Shown here: positions 1 to 8,675 of the stretch, piece by piece
How positions within the stretch are numbered: the stretch's first letter is position 1
Layout: every line of letters begins with the position of its first letter
DNA from: Longimicrobium terrae
Lineage (GTDB): Bacteria > Gemmatimonadota > Gemmatimonadetes > Longimicrobiales > Longimicrobiaceae
Length of the DNA: 64,000 bases
Assembly (NCBI RefSeq): GCF_014202995.1
Contig: NZ_JACHIA010000027.1
Location: 1 to 64,000 of the forward strand
Direction: 5' to 3'
Translations under genes and position numbers: made by a program
The notes under the pieces: generated by a model
What the model saw: only the letters and a program-made list of their open reading frames with translations
Database searches by the model: none
Told to the model about the DNA's origin: nothing

Positions 1-127
1 GCCCCCCCCGCCCCCTCTATATTTTTTATCCCTTTGCCCGCCAAACCCCCCCGCGCCGCCCGGCCCCGCCCCGGGCCCCCTAGAAAAAACCCGGGGGGGG
101 GGGGGGGGCCCCCCCCCCCCCCCCCCC
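1..127. other. Low-complexity C/G homopolymer edge
   Basis: The first 127 bases are runs of C and G, including a run of about 17 G followed by about 25 C, with short A/T blocks. No codon structure or motif is visible. This looks like a low-quality contig end or an assembly artefact rather than a biological element. Confidence 0.7.
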
Positions 128-160
128 GCCCGTGATGGTGCTTTATGTGCCGGCCCGGCC

Positions 161-328
161 CTACTCGCCGGACGGAGGCGTGTCGCGCTCCTGCTCGGCC
201 AGCGTGCTCTGGGTGCGGCGGATCAGGTCGCGGGTTCGGTCAATGATGTCGCGTGCGCGCTGTACGATTTCCTGCGTGCGCTGCTGCGGGGAGCGCGGCT
301 CCGCGGGGGAGCTGGTCGTGTTGGTCAC
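161..328 (-). CDS. Small charged hypothetical protein
   Basis: I do not recognise this 55-residue reading frame. It starts with GTG and has no strong ribosome binding site. The composition is protein-like: a Ser/Pro/Thr-rich first 15 residues, then a 30-residue Arg/Gln/Asp-rich stretch (core IVQRARDIIDRTRDLIRRTQ) with a clear heptad-like spacing of Ile and Leu, as in a single amphipathic helix, and a Pro-rich tail. There is no signal peptide. The frame continues upstream of the GTG for 16 codons without an ATG, so the start is uncertain. It stands alone, close to the damaged window edge, and could be the tail of a longer gene. Confidence 0.35.
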   Translation of the reverse strand: MTNTTSSPAEPRSPQQRTQEIVQRARDIIDRTRDLIRRTQSTLAEQERDTPPSGE

Positions 329-1537
329 GTGCGGGTCGCCACATGAGTGTGCCGGCGCGGTGACGTTTCCGCGCTCGGTCCAGCATCAGAGGGGAAGAGG
401 ATGGCAAGAACGGAATGATAATCTGTTCCTCGTTGCCGCGCAACAAGTTAGACAGATCGCGCGGTGTGGCGTCAACTGTTGCGGATGCGGGGAAAGTGAA
501 CGGCGTGCGCGGCCCGTCCGCGGGAAGCTCATCCGCGTGCCGGGAAACATCTTGGGGCCCCTCACCGCGCGCGCTGCGCGCGACGACCCTCTCCCACGAA
601 CGGATGTGGGGAGGGAGCACACACCGGTGTTGTTCGTCGCGGACGGGGCGGCGCGGGCGGAGAGAGGCCCCCATCCCCGGCCCTTCCCCCAAAAACCCCT
701 GGGGGAAGGGAGACCTCAGCGCCGCGGCGGGTTCGGCACGCAGCCACGGGAGTCCGCCCGCCGGCGAGGGTTGATGACGGATCGGCGCGATGACGGATCG
801 GCGCGATGACGGATCGGGGCGATGGAGGATCGGCGCGATGGAGGATCGGCGCGATGACGGATCGGCGCGATGACGGATCGGCGCGATGGAGGATCGGCGC
901 GCGCGTCCCCGGCCTCGTTGAGCGAATGAATCCGCCGCTCAAACAGCGGGAACCCCCGGCTCATGCCCGCTGTCGCGTCCACGCCCGGGGCTTCAACTGC
1001 GTCCGGGATCCCGGCACCGCCATCCGCCGGTACCCGCCGCCATCCACCGGGCCAACCACCGACATCGGCCGCTATCCACCGGCATCGGGCGACACGTGCC
1101 GTCCCGCTCACCACCATGTCATCCTGAGGAGGCGCCGACGGAACTCTCTGCCGCGCTGATGGTTGGCGCCGACGAAGGATCTACCATCCGCCGGTCCAAC
1201 CGTCCGTGATGCACCGGACCATCCCCCTGATGCAGTTGAAGCCCCGAACGGCGCGCGAATAGCGCCGTGTCGGGGCTTCCCGCTGTTGGAGCGGCGGATT
1301 CATTCGCTCAGGATACTCTGGGCGCCACGCCAATTCCGCTCTCCGCGCTGAACCATCCGCCCGCCCCAACCCTCCCCCAGTCTTTTTTGGGGGAGGGTGG
1401 GCGAGTAGTACGAGCCCGGGTGGGGGCCGCCCTGAAGCGCGCCTGCCGCGCCGGGGTCATCCGGCACCGATCTTCGCCCGGCCGGTGCGCCGGTGATGCC
1501 GGTCCGCCCGGGCGCCGTCCCTGAATCCGCGCGCCGT
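329..1537. repeat. Intergenic mosaic of dispersed repeats
   Basis: No convincing gene lies here. The stretch holds copies of repeat families seen elsewhere in the window. Family D (558-630, reversed) carries a hairpin CCTCTCCCACnnnnnGTGGGAGAGG. Family F (655-715) is rich in CTCCC/GGGAG. Family B lies at about 920-1003 and, reversed, at 1225-1320; it pairs GAATGAATCCGCCGCTC with a CCCCGAACGG/GGGGCTTC stem. Family G (1115-1205, reversed) recurs at 26967-27050. Family A (1372-1434) contains the hairpin CCCTCCCCCA...TGGGGGAGGG. A 16-bp tandem array is listed separately. Confidence 0.75.
773..900. repeat. 16-bp tandem repeat, eight copies
   Basis: Eight head-to-tail copies of GATGACGGATCGGCGC fill 128 bp. 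Copies differ only at two adjacent bases (GATGAC versus GATGGA) and one G/C change, so the array expanded recently. A 16-bp unit is not a multiple of three, which argues against it being coding. Confidence 0.9.
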
Positions 1538-4180
1538 CTACTCCCCCGGCTGCGCCACGGGGAGCGTAAAGTGGAACGTGGTGCCCTCGCCGGGCGTGCT
1601 TTCCGCCCAGATCTGCCCCCCGTGCGCCTCCACGATGGAGCGCGCGATCGACAGCCCCAGCCCCGCGCCGGCCCCGTGCCCCCGGCGCGCCTGCCAGAAC
1701 CGGTCAAACAGGCGCGGCAGGTGGTCGCGCTCAATGCCCGGGCCGGTGTCCGTCACCCAGAACCGCACGTATCCGGCGACGCGCACCGCGCTCAGCTCCA
1801 CGCGCCCGCCGGACGGGGTGAACTTGAGCGCGTTCCCCAGCAGGTTGCTCAGCACCTGCAGCACCCGCCCGTAATCCGCCGACACGGCGGGCACCCCGTC
1901 CGGGCGAATGCAGTTGAGCTCCAGCCCGCGCTCCTGCGCCGTCCCCGCGAACATCTCGTCCGCGGCGGACAGCAGGACCAGCGGCTGCACCGGCCGCGGG
2001 TTCATCACCATCGCCCCGCTTTCCAGCGACGCCACCTCCAGCAGGTCCTGCACGAGCGCGTTCATCTGCTCGGCGCTGCGGCGAATGACGTCCAGCTGCT
2101 TGCGGTCGCGCTCCGTAAGGCGCGACGTGTCGCCGAACTCCTGCAGCACCGCCGACGCCATCACCACCGCGTTGATGGGGTTGCGCAGGTCGTGCGACAC
2201 CACGGCCATTACGTCGTCGCGCGCGCGCACGGCGGCCTGCGCCTGCTCGTACAGCCGCGCGTTCTCCAGCGCGAGCGCGGCGCGGCGCGCCAGCTCCTCC
2301 GCCGCGGCCAGGTCGCGCGCGCCGTACGGGGCGCCCCCGCCGCGTGCCAGGCTGATGACCCCCAGCACCCGGTCCTTGGCCCGCAGCGGCACCACCATGG
2401 CGGACGACAGCCCCAGCGCGCGCATCATTTCGCGGTGGTCCGCCCCGCCGCACACGCGCGCCATCACCCCTTCATCAACGGACGACATCAGCTCCGGCCG
2501 GCCCGTCCGCAGCGCCTGCACCACCGGGTGCACCTCCGGATCGGGCGCGTGGGGAAAGCGGCGCAGCAGCCCCAGCAGCAGCTCCTGCCGGGTCCGGTCG
2601 GCGTGCGCGACGCCCGCGGCGCGAACGCCCTTTTCCTCATCCACCAGGTGGACGATGGAATAGTCCGCGATGGTCCCCGCGCAGACGCGCGCCAGCTGCT
2701 GCACCACCTCCGACGCGTTCAGCGACGACGACAGCACCTCGCCCGCCTCGGCCAGAAAGCGGTCGGTGCGCTCGATGCGGAGCGATTCGGTGATGTCGAA
2801 GAAGGTGCACACCGCGGCCGCCACGTTGCCGTCCGGATCGTGCACCGGGGCGGCGCTGCACCTCAGGATGGCGATCTCCCCCGTCCCCAGGCGGTACATC
2901 CACTCCTCGTCGCGCACCATTTCCCCCGCCAGCGCGCGGGGGAGCGGATACGCCTCCGCCGGCGCGGGCGAGCCGTCGGGGAGCAGGTTGCCGTAATGCA
3001 GCGGAAGGTCCGTCAGGCCGCCTTCCTGGTGCAGCGGATGGGCCAGAATGCGCTCCGCCTCGGCGTTGTGCAGCACGATGCGCCCGTCCGGCGCCTCCGC
3101 GATCACGACGCCGCCGGGGATGTTGTGCAGCGCCGTGGTCAGCAGCGCGCGCTGGGCCTGCGCTTGGGCCAGCAGCCGCTGCCGCTCGGCCTCGTTCTCG
3201 CGCCGGGTGGTGATGTCGCGAAAGAAGATGGACATCCCCCCTTCTTCCGCCGGATACGCGCGCAGTTCGATCCACCGCCGCCCGATGGGAAAGCGCGTTT
3301 CGCGCTCCACCCGTTCGCGCGTGTCCATGGCGCGCAGCAGCGCCGTGTGCGGCTCCGTCCCCACCGCGGCGGACAGTTCGCGCCACAGCCCGCGCCCCTG
3401 CAGCTGCTCACGCGAGCGGTGCCACATTTCCGCCGCGCGGCGGTTGACCCAGGTGATGTTCCACGACGAGTCCACGCCCACGAAGGCGTCGCTGATGCTT
3501 TCCAGCACGCCCTGCAGCCGCGCGCGCCCGGCCTCGGCCTCGGCGTGGGCGGCTTCTTCGCGGGCCAGGGCGCGCGCCGTGTGCTCCGCGCGGCGCCGCT
3601 CGCTGATGTCGCGCAGAATCCATCGCAGCGAGGTGGCGTTGCCCTGCTCGTCGCTGACCACGCTTACGCTGCACGACACGTCCACCGCCGGCCCGTCCCC
3701 GCGGGGACGGACGCGCACCTCCCAGTCGTCCAGCCGTCCCAGGGGAACGGCGCGCGACAGGACGGAGCGAAAGGTTCGCCGCGCCTCCGGCGTCACCAGC
3801 GTGGTGAACGGCTTGCCCGCCAGGAGGTGGGCGGGAATCCCGGCCAGTTCCGCCGCCGCGTAGTTGGCGTCCATGATGGTGCCGTCCACCGTGGTCACCA
3901 GGTACGGGTCCGGCGCCATGTGAAACAGCTCCAGGTAGCGCTGCCGCTCCAGCGCCGCCTCCACCTGCGCCAGCTCCAGCTGCTCGTGCTGCACGCGGAG
4001 CTCCTCTTCCGCCACGTGCAGCTCCTCCAGCGCGGTGTACAGCGCTTCGAGCGATTCGCGGACGTCGCCCGGCGGCCCGCCGGCCGCGGCGTCCGGATCC
4101 GGAAGCTCCCGTTGCAGCGCCACCAGCCGCTCCAGGGAGCGGCGGACCTGTTCGTGGTAGCGGTCGCTGCTGTCGGGCAT
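1538..4180 (-). CDS. PAS/GAF sensor histidine kinase
   Basis: An 880-residue cytoplasmic sensor kinase. Order of parts: an N-terminal coiled coil with Glu-rich heptads (about 40-75), three PAS domains (about 80-195, 220-335 and 350-475, each ending in a typical R/D-I-S/T-E/R motif), a GAF domain (about 480-640), then the kinase core. The H-box VVSHDLRNP places the phospho-accepting His at residue 663. The N-box (LLGNALKFTP), G1 (DTGPGI) and G2 (GLGLSI) of the HATPase domain are intact. There is no transmembrane helix, so the ligands are probably cytoplasmic (redox, heme or small molecules). It lacks a receiver domain and no response regulator lies beside it. It is 10 bp downstream of the CheR gene and is probably co-transcribed with CheB and CheR. 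Confidence 0.93.
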   Translation of the reverse strand: MPDSSDRYHEQVRRSLERLVALQRELPDPDAAAGGPPGDVRESLEALYTALEELHVAEEELRVQHEQLELAQVEAALERQRYLELFHMAPDPYLVTTVDGTIMDANYAAAELAGIPAHLLAGKPFTTLVTPEARRTFRSVLSRAVPLGRLDDWEVRVRPRGDGPAVDVSCSVSVVSDEQGNATSLRWILRDISERRRAEHTARALAREEAAHAEAEAGRARLQGVLESISDAFVGVDSSWNITWVNRRAAEMWHRSREQLQGRGLWRELSAAVGTEPHTALLRAMDTRERVERETRFPIGRRWIELRAYPAEEGGMSIFFRDITTRRENEAERQRLLAQAQAQRALLTTALHNIPGGVVIAEAPDGRIVLHNAEAERILAHPLHQEGGLTDLPLHYGNLLPDGSPAPAEAYPLPRALAGEMVRDEEWMYRLGTGEIAILRCSAAPVHDPDGNVAAAVCTFFDITESLRIERTDRFLAEAGEVLSSSLNASEVVQQLARVCAGTIADYSIVHLVDEEKGVRAAGVAHADRTRQELLLGLLRRFPHAPDPEVHPVVQALRTGRPELMSSVDEGVMARVCGGADHREMMRALGLSSAMVVPLRAKDRVLGVISLARGGGAPYGARDLAAAEELARRAALALENARLYEQAQAAVRARDDVMAVVSHDLRNPINAVVMASAVLQEFGDTSRLTERDRKQLDVIRRSAEQMNALVQDLLEVASLESGAMVMNPRPVQPLVLLSAADEMFAGTAQERGLELNCIRPDGVPAVSADYGRVLQVLSNLLGNALKFTPSGGRVELSAVRVAGYVRFWVTDTGPGIERDHLPRLFDRFWQARRGHGAGAGLGLSIARSIVEAHGGQIWAESTPGEGTTFHFTLPVAQPGE

Positions 4181-4190
4181 GGACGCGGGC

Positions 4191-6077
4191 CTACGCGGGA
4201 GGGGGGGAGGCGGGCCTGTCTTCCAGCAGAATCACCGTGCCGCGGATTTCGCCGGCGCTGGAAAGCAGGGGCGACATGGCAATGTGGCAGCGCACCGGTC
4301 GCCCGCGCCGGTTCACGGCGTCCAGCTCCGACTCCTGAAAGTCCGCGCGAGCCTCCAGAATAGCGCGCAGCGGCGCCTTGAGCTGCTCCACGGGAAGCCC
4401 GATGTCCAGGTGCAGAAGCGGCTGCCCGTTCACCTCGTCGGCGCGCAGCCCCCACAGCTCTTCCATGCTGCGGTTCCACACCTGCACGAGCATGTCGCGG
4501 TCCACCACCACCACACCGGCGCGCAGGCTGGTGAGCACCGAGGCCAGGTACGCGTTCACGTCATTGAGCGACGAGGTGCGGCGGTGCAGTTCGTCGTTGG
4601 TGGTTTCCAGCTCCTCGTTGGTGCTCTGGAGCTCCTCGTTCATCGTCTCCAGTTCTTCGTTGGTGCTCTGGAGCTCCTCGTTGGTGGTCTCGAGTTCCTC
4701 GATGGTGCTCTGCAGCTCCTCGTTGGTGGTCTCCAGCTCTTCGTTGGTGCTTTGAAGCTCCTCGAACGCCGTTTCCAGCGCCTGCCCGGCTTCGTCCACC
4801 TCGGCCTTGAGCCGCGTGTGGCGGGTGACGTCCACGAAGGTGATGGATACGCCCAGCCGGCCGTCGCTGTTGTCCAGCGGGGTGACCTGTACGTCAAAGC
4901 TGCGCACTTCGTCGCCCGCGGCGTGCTCCACGTTGCTGATGAGGATGGAGCGCTGTTCGCTCACCGCCTGCTCGATGCGCGAGCGCAGCTCCACCGGGCG
5001 GTACGAGACCTTGAGGTCGTGCAGCGGGCGCCCCACGTCGCCGGGGCCGATGCCGAACAGGCGGCGCGCGGCGTCGTTGGCCAGCAGCAGCTGCCCCGCG
5101 GCGCCCACCACCAGCTGCGCCACCGGGCCGGCGTTGAGCGCCGCGTCGCGCAGCGCCACCTGGTGAGCCACCACCGCGGAGGCCGGGGGCACGCGGGCCC
5201 CGGAGCCCTGCGCGTTGGCTCCGGTGCGCCCCATGAGCAGCAGGCGGTCGCGCGCGCTTCCCGGCACCGCCTTGCGGAACACGCGCGAACTCAGGTGCGC
5301 GGGGATGAAGAGGCCGCCGTGCGAGCGCATCATCTCGGCCTTGCCCAGAAAGAGCAGCCCGTCGGGCTTGAGGGCAAAGTGAAAGCGCGCCAGAATGCTG
5401 GCCTGTACTTCGGAGTTGAAGTACATCATCACGTTGCGGCAGGCCAGCAGGTCCAGGTGCGAAATGGGCGCGTCGTGCACCAGGTCGTGCTTGCCGAAGA
5501 TCACCTGCCGCCGCAGGTCCGCGCGAAACACGTAGCCCGCGCCCACCGGCTCGAAGTAGCGCTCGCGGTAGCCGACGGGGAGGTCTTCCAGCGTCTTGGC
5601 GTCGTATACGGCGGCGCGGGCGTGGGCCAGGGCGTCGTCGTCGCGGTCGGTGGCGTACACCTTGACGCGCTCGCGGAACGCCTCCACCCCCAGCGCCTCG
5701 GCCAGCATCATCACCAGGCTGTACGTCTCCTCGCCACTGGCGCACCCGGCGCTCCACACGCGGATGGGCGCCTCGGGGCCGCGGTCGCGCAGCAGGGCGG
5801 GAAGGAAATCCCGGCCCAGCGTGCTCCACGCGTCCGGATCGCGAAAGAACGAGGTGACGTTGATGAGGATGGTGTTGAACAGCTCCCCGTACTCCTCGGG
5901 GTGCAGTTCCAGGTGGTCGCGGTACGCTTCGTACGTGGCGATTTCCAGCGTCAGCATGCGCCGCTCCACCCGGCGGGTGAGCGTGGAGCGCTTGTATCCA
6001 GTAAAATCGAAGCCGCGGGTTTCCTTCAGAAAGTCCACCAGCGATTCGAACGAGGGATCCCGGGGCTGCGAGGTCAT
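4191..6077 (-). CDS. CheR methyltransferase with PAS domains
   Basis: A 628-residue protein with a CheR-type SAM-dependent glutamate methyltransferase at the front: CheR N-terminal helices (1-70), SAM motif WSAGCASGEE (108-117) and CRNVMMYF (213-220). A PAS domain follows (about 290-410), then a very regular coiled coil of repeated NEELxxT heptads (about 435-500) and a second PAS domain. This is the known CheR-PAS half of CheB-CheR hybrid sensors. The heptads show as near-identical repeats in the DNA at about 4573-4770. The ATG overlaps the CheB stop as ATGA, so translation is probably coupled. An upstream in-frame extension has no protein character and overlaps CheB. It likely modulates the downstream histidine kinase rather than flagellar chemotaxis; no receptor or flagellar gene is visible. 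Confidence 0.92.
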   Translation of the reverse strand: MTSQPRDPSFESLVDFLKETRGFDFTGYKRSTLTRRVERRMLTLEIATYEAYRDHLELHPEEYGELFNTILINVTSFFRDPDAWSTLGRDFLPALLRDRGPEAPIRVWSAGCASGEETYSLVMMLAEALGVEAFRERVKVYATDRDDDALAHARAAVYDAKTLEDLPVGYRERYFEPVGAGYVFRADLRRQVIFGKHDLVHDAPISHLDLLACRNVMMYFNSEVQASILARFHFALKPDGLLFLGKAEMMRSHGGLFIPAHLSSRVFRKAVPGSARDRLLLMGRTGANAQGSGARVPPASAVVAHQVALRDAALNAGPVAQLVVGAAGQLLLANDAARRLFGIGPGDVGRPLHDLKVSYRPVELRSRIEQAVSEQRSILISNVEHAAGDEVRSFDVQVTPLDNSDGRLGVSITFVDVTRHTRLKAEVDEAGQALETAFEELQSTNEELETTNEELQSTIEELETTNEELQSTNEELETMNEELQSTNEELETTNDELHRRTSSLNDVNAYLASVLTSLRAGVVVVDRDMLVQVWNRSMEELWGLRADEVNGQPLLHLDIGLPVEQLKAPLRAILEARADFQESELDAVNRRGRPVRCHIAMSPLLSSAGEIRGTVILLEDRPASPPPA

Positions 6078-6685
6078 TCGTAGGGTTGCACCAGTTGAGA
6101 AATCAGTTCCACCAGCCGCGGGGCAATCCGCGGCAGGGGAAGCACTTCGTCCACCGCGCCCGCCGCGTCCGCCGCGCCGGGCATTCCATAGCTCACGGAA
6201 CTCTGCTGGTCGGAGGCGAGGACCGTACCGCCGCCTTGGCGCACGTGCAGCGCGCCGCGGGCACCGTCCGATCCGCGCCCGGTGAGCACCACGGCCACCA
6301 TGGGCACGCCGGCCGCGGCCAGCGACGACAGCAGTACATCGGCCGAAGGCCGCGAGAAGTTGACGGGGGCGTGTTCGTCCAGCGCCAGCGTGCGTCCGCG
6401 GAGGATGGAGAGGTGGCGGCCGGAGGGCGCCACGTACACGTGCCCGTTCTCCAGCTCGGCGCCGTGCACCGCCGCGCGGACGCGCAGGGGCGTGCGTCCG
6501 GCAAGGATCTCCGGGAGCAGGCTCAGGCGCCCGGCCTCCACGTGCTGCAGCACCACCACCGCCGCGCCGAAGTCCGCGGGAAGGGCGCCCAGCACCTCCG
6601 AAAGCGCCGCCAGCCCGCCCATGGAGGCCACCAGCGCCACCACGGGGAGCCCGCCGGGCGGCGAGCCCGGATCGTTGATCGGCAC
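6074..6685 (-). CDS. Stand-alone CheB methylesterase domain
   Basis: A 203-residue CheB catalytic domain without the usual N-terminal receiver domain. The catalytic triad is present: Ser21 in VASMGG, His48 in VLQHV and Asp140 in LTGRGSDGA. In the family it removes methyl or amide groups from receptor glutamates. It starts with GTG and is the first gene of the CheB-CheR-kinase operon. With the receiver missing it cannot be phospho-regulated in the classical way; partner contacts with CheR-PAS are the likely control. It faces a second CheB gene across a 156-bp divergent gap. Confidence 0.9.
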   Translation of the reverse strand: MPINDPGSPPGGLPVVALVASMGGLAALSEVLGALPADFGAAVVVLQHVEAGRLSLLPEILAGRTPLRVRAAVHGAELENGHVYVAPSGRHLSILRGRTLALDEHAPVNFSRPSADVLLSSLAAAGVPMVAVVLTGRGSDGARGALHVRQGGGTVLASDQQSSVSYGMPGAADAAGAVDEVLPLPRIAPRLVELISQLVQPYE

Positions 6686-6828
6686 TTAGTGTGGCATCGA
6701 AGGGGATTGGGAGCGCACAACGTCGCAAGGTGCGCGGAGTACGCGGGAATGTCAATCACACGGAGGCGCTGGTGCGTGTCGCTGGAGCATGGGTCTTGCT
6801 CCCAGCACTCCGGTGAATCGGAACGCTC

Positions 6829-6833
6829 AGGAG
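6829..6833 (+). promoter_or_regulatory. Ribosome binding site selecting a TTG start
   Basis: AGGAG lies 8 nt before an in-frame TTG at 6842. The CheB fold begins three codons later, so this site favours the TTG over an in-frame ATG at 6749 that would add 31 residues with no family match. Confidence 0.7.
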
Positions 6834-6841
6834 AACTGCTT

Positions 6842-7876
6842 TTGGCCGAACGTGACATTGTGGTGATCGGCGCCTCGGCGGGTGGAGTCGAGGCCGTGTC
6901 GTCGCTCATCGAAGCGCTGCCCCGCGACTTTCCCGCGGCCGTGTTCGTGGTCGTGCACTTTCCCCCGCACGTCACCAGCGTGCTTCCCCGCATCATTTCG
7001 CGCCGCGGAGGAATGCTGGCGGAGCACGCGGTGGATGGGGCGCCCATCGAACTGGGGCGCGTGTACGTGGCCCCGCCGGACCTGCACCTCATCATTGAAA
7101 CCGGGCACATGCGCCTGGTGCGGGGCCCGCGCGAGAACATGTCGCGCCCGGCGGTGGACCCGCTCTTTCGCAGCGCCGCGCGCGCGTACGGCAACCGGGT
7201 GATGGCCGTGGTGCTCAGCGGCAATCTGGACGACGGAAGCGCGGGGATGATCGCCGTCAAGAAGCGGGGCGGCCTCGCGCTCGTGCAGGACCCGGATGAT
7301 GCGCTGTATTCCGGAATGCCCGCCAGCGCCATCCGCAACGCGCCCGTAGATCACGTGGCGCCGCTCGCCGAGATCGCCCAACTGCTGATCCAGAAGGCGG
7401 GGGAGACCGTGGAGACACCTGAGGACGACCGGTCGCGCGCGTTGTACGAAACCGAGGTGCGCGTGGCCGAAATGGATCCGGACGCGCTGGAAACGCCGCG
7501 CGCCGGCGAGCCGTCGGCCTTTGCCTGCCCGGAGTGCCACGGCGTGCTGTGGGAGGTGCAGGACGGCGAGCTTACGCGGTTCCGCTGCCGGGTGGGGCAC
7601 GCGTACTCGATGGAAAACCTGCTGGCCGGGCAGAGCGCCGCGCTTGACGCCGCGCTGTGGACGGCGTACCGCGCGCTGGAAGAGCGCGCCGCCCTCACCG
7701 CGCGCATGGCCGATCGCATGCGCGACCGCAGCCAGCCCATGCTGGCCGTGCGCTACGACGAGCAGACGCGCGAAACGCTGGAGCGCGCGGAGATGATCCG
7801 CCGGGTGCTGGTCACCGGCAGCGAAGACATCCCCGTGGTGGAGGGCGGCCCGCGCGAAAGCAACGTGGCGGACTGA
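6842..7876 (+). CDS. CheB methylesterase with C-terminal zinc-ribbon-like domain
   Basis: A 344-residue protein. Residues 5-190 form a CheB methylesterase domain with Ser12 (GASAGG), His39 (VVVHF) and Asp131 (SGNLDDGSAG). The C-terminal part has a CPEC pair (229-232) and CRVGH (249-253), a Cys/His set that could bind zinc, followed by helices rich in Arg and Glu. This tail is common in CheB-like proteins of Myxococcota, Bacteroidota and relatives. No receiver domain is present. It is transcribed away from the CheB-CheR-kinase operon and is probably functionally linked to it. The TTG start rests on the ribosome binding site. Confidence 0.88.
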   Translation: MAERDIVVIGASAGGVEAVSSLIEALPRDFPAAVFVVVHFPPHVTSVLPRIISRRGGMLAEHAVDGAPIELGRVYVAPPDLHLIIETGHMRLVRGPRENMSRPAVDPLFRSAARAYGNRVMAVVLSGNLDDGSAGMIAVKKRGGLALVQDPDDALYSGMPASAIRNAPVDHVAPLAEIAQLLIQKAGETVETPEDDRSRALYETEVRVAEMDPDALETPRAGEPSAFACPECHGVLWEVQDGELTRFRCRVGHAYSMENLLAGQSAALDAALWTAYRALEERAALTARMADRMRDRSQPMLAVRYDEQTRETLERAEMIRRVLVTGSEDIPVVEGGPRESNVAD

Positions 7877-8044
7877 TCGCGGTCCACCGGCCGGCCTCCG
7901 TTGCGTCGCGGGGCGGATCGCGATCGCGTGACGGGATGAACCGCCCTCACGCGGAGGTCGCGGGGGTCGCGGGGGTCGCGGGGAAAAAGGTGGGATGGGC
8001 GGACGCGCGCTGTGCGGCACGGGTGTCCATCGAGAGGAGAAACG

Positions 8045-8081
8045 AAACCGCCCCGCGCCAAAGCATGGCGCGGGGCGGTTT
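8045..8081 (-). terminator. Hairpin terminator after lipoprotein gene
   Basis: Perfect 15-bp stem AAACCGCCCCGCGCC / GGCGCGGGGCGGTTT with a 7-nt loop, followed on the minus strand by CGTTTCTC. It lies 20 bp after the stop of the minus-strand lipoprotein gene and faces the end of the CheB gene, so it may serve both strands. Confidence 0.7.
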
Positions 8082-8102
8082 AGGCGTTCAGGACCGGGAC
8101 GA

Positions 8103-8495
8103 TCAGGGCGTGGTGGTGCCGCCCGTGGTGCCGCCGGTCGTTCCCGCGGTGCCGCCGGTGGTGCCGGTAGATCCGCTCGTGGTGCCGGTGCCGCCCATGG
8201 CGCCGCCCGTCGTTCCGCCCGTGGTGGCGCCGGCCGCGCCGCCGGTGCTGGGAGCCGCGCCGGTCGCGCCCGCCGCGCCGCCGGTGCCCATGCCCATGGT
8301 GTCGCCGGACATGGTGCCGGTGGGGGCGGTGCCGGGCGCCGTCATCGACGGATCGGTGGTGGTGGTGGCCGGGGCCGAGGTGGCCTCCGAGCCGCCGGTG
8401 GTGGTGCCTTCCGCGCCGGTGTCGCTCGTCTCGTCGCCACCGCCGCACGCCGCCATCAGGGCGATCATGGGCACGATCATCAGCCGCTTGTACAT
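8103..8495 (-). CDS. Gly/Thr-rich lipoprotein
   Basis: A 130-residue secreted protein. The start ATG has a good GGAGGT site upstream. A short basic/hydrophobic signal (MYKRLMIVPMIALMAAC) ends in a lipobox-like MAAC, so Cys17 would be lipidated. The mature part is nearly all Gly, Thr, Ala and Ser, with repeating TGGTxG patterns and no predicted fold, so it is probably disordered. Function unknown. It is a paralogue of the lipoprotein at 22604-22933, sharing the signal peptide pattern and the MAACGGGD junction. It is monocistronic with its own terminator. Confidence 0.75.
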   Translation of the reverse strand: MYKRLMIVPMIALMAACGGGDETSDTGAEGTTTGGSEATSAPATTTTDPSMTAPGTAPTGTMSGDTMGMGTGGAAGATGAAPSTGGAAGATTGGTTGGAMGGTGTTSGSTGTTGGTAGTTGGTTGGTTTP

Positions 8496-8675
8496 CCGCA
8501 AACCTCCCGATTCAGGTTGGATTCGGCGCAGGGAGCGCGCCGTTTCGCCGGCTTCACACGTCCCGGCGAGCGGCGCGGCACGAGTGCATGCCACGGACCG
8601 ATTGCGGAGCAGCTTTCCTCCACGCGTCTCATCTGACGCATCGCGCCCACCCGCGCCGCCGCTCCAACCCGCCGC

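Noticed and set aside
329-1537. Protein-coding genes in the repeat mosaic
   Set aside because: Open frames here change frame across 16-bp tandem units and repeat hairpins, with no start context or family similarity.
1493-4363. Long plus-strand open frame across the histidine kinase gene
   Set aside because: It is antisense to a complete, domain-rich kinase; the Arg/His/Gln-rich translation has no family features and reflects third-position GC bias.
4573-4770. DNA tandem repeat or minisatellite inside the CheR gene
   Set aside because: The repeats are in frame and encode the NEELxxT coiled-coil heptads known from CheB-CheR-PAS proteins, so they are protein-driven.
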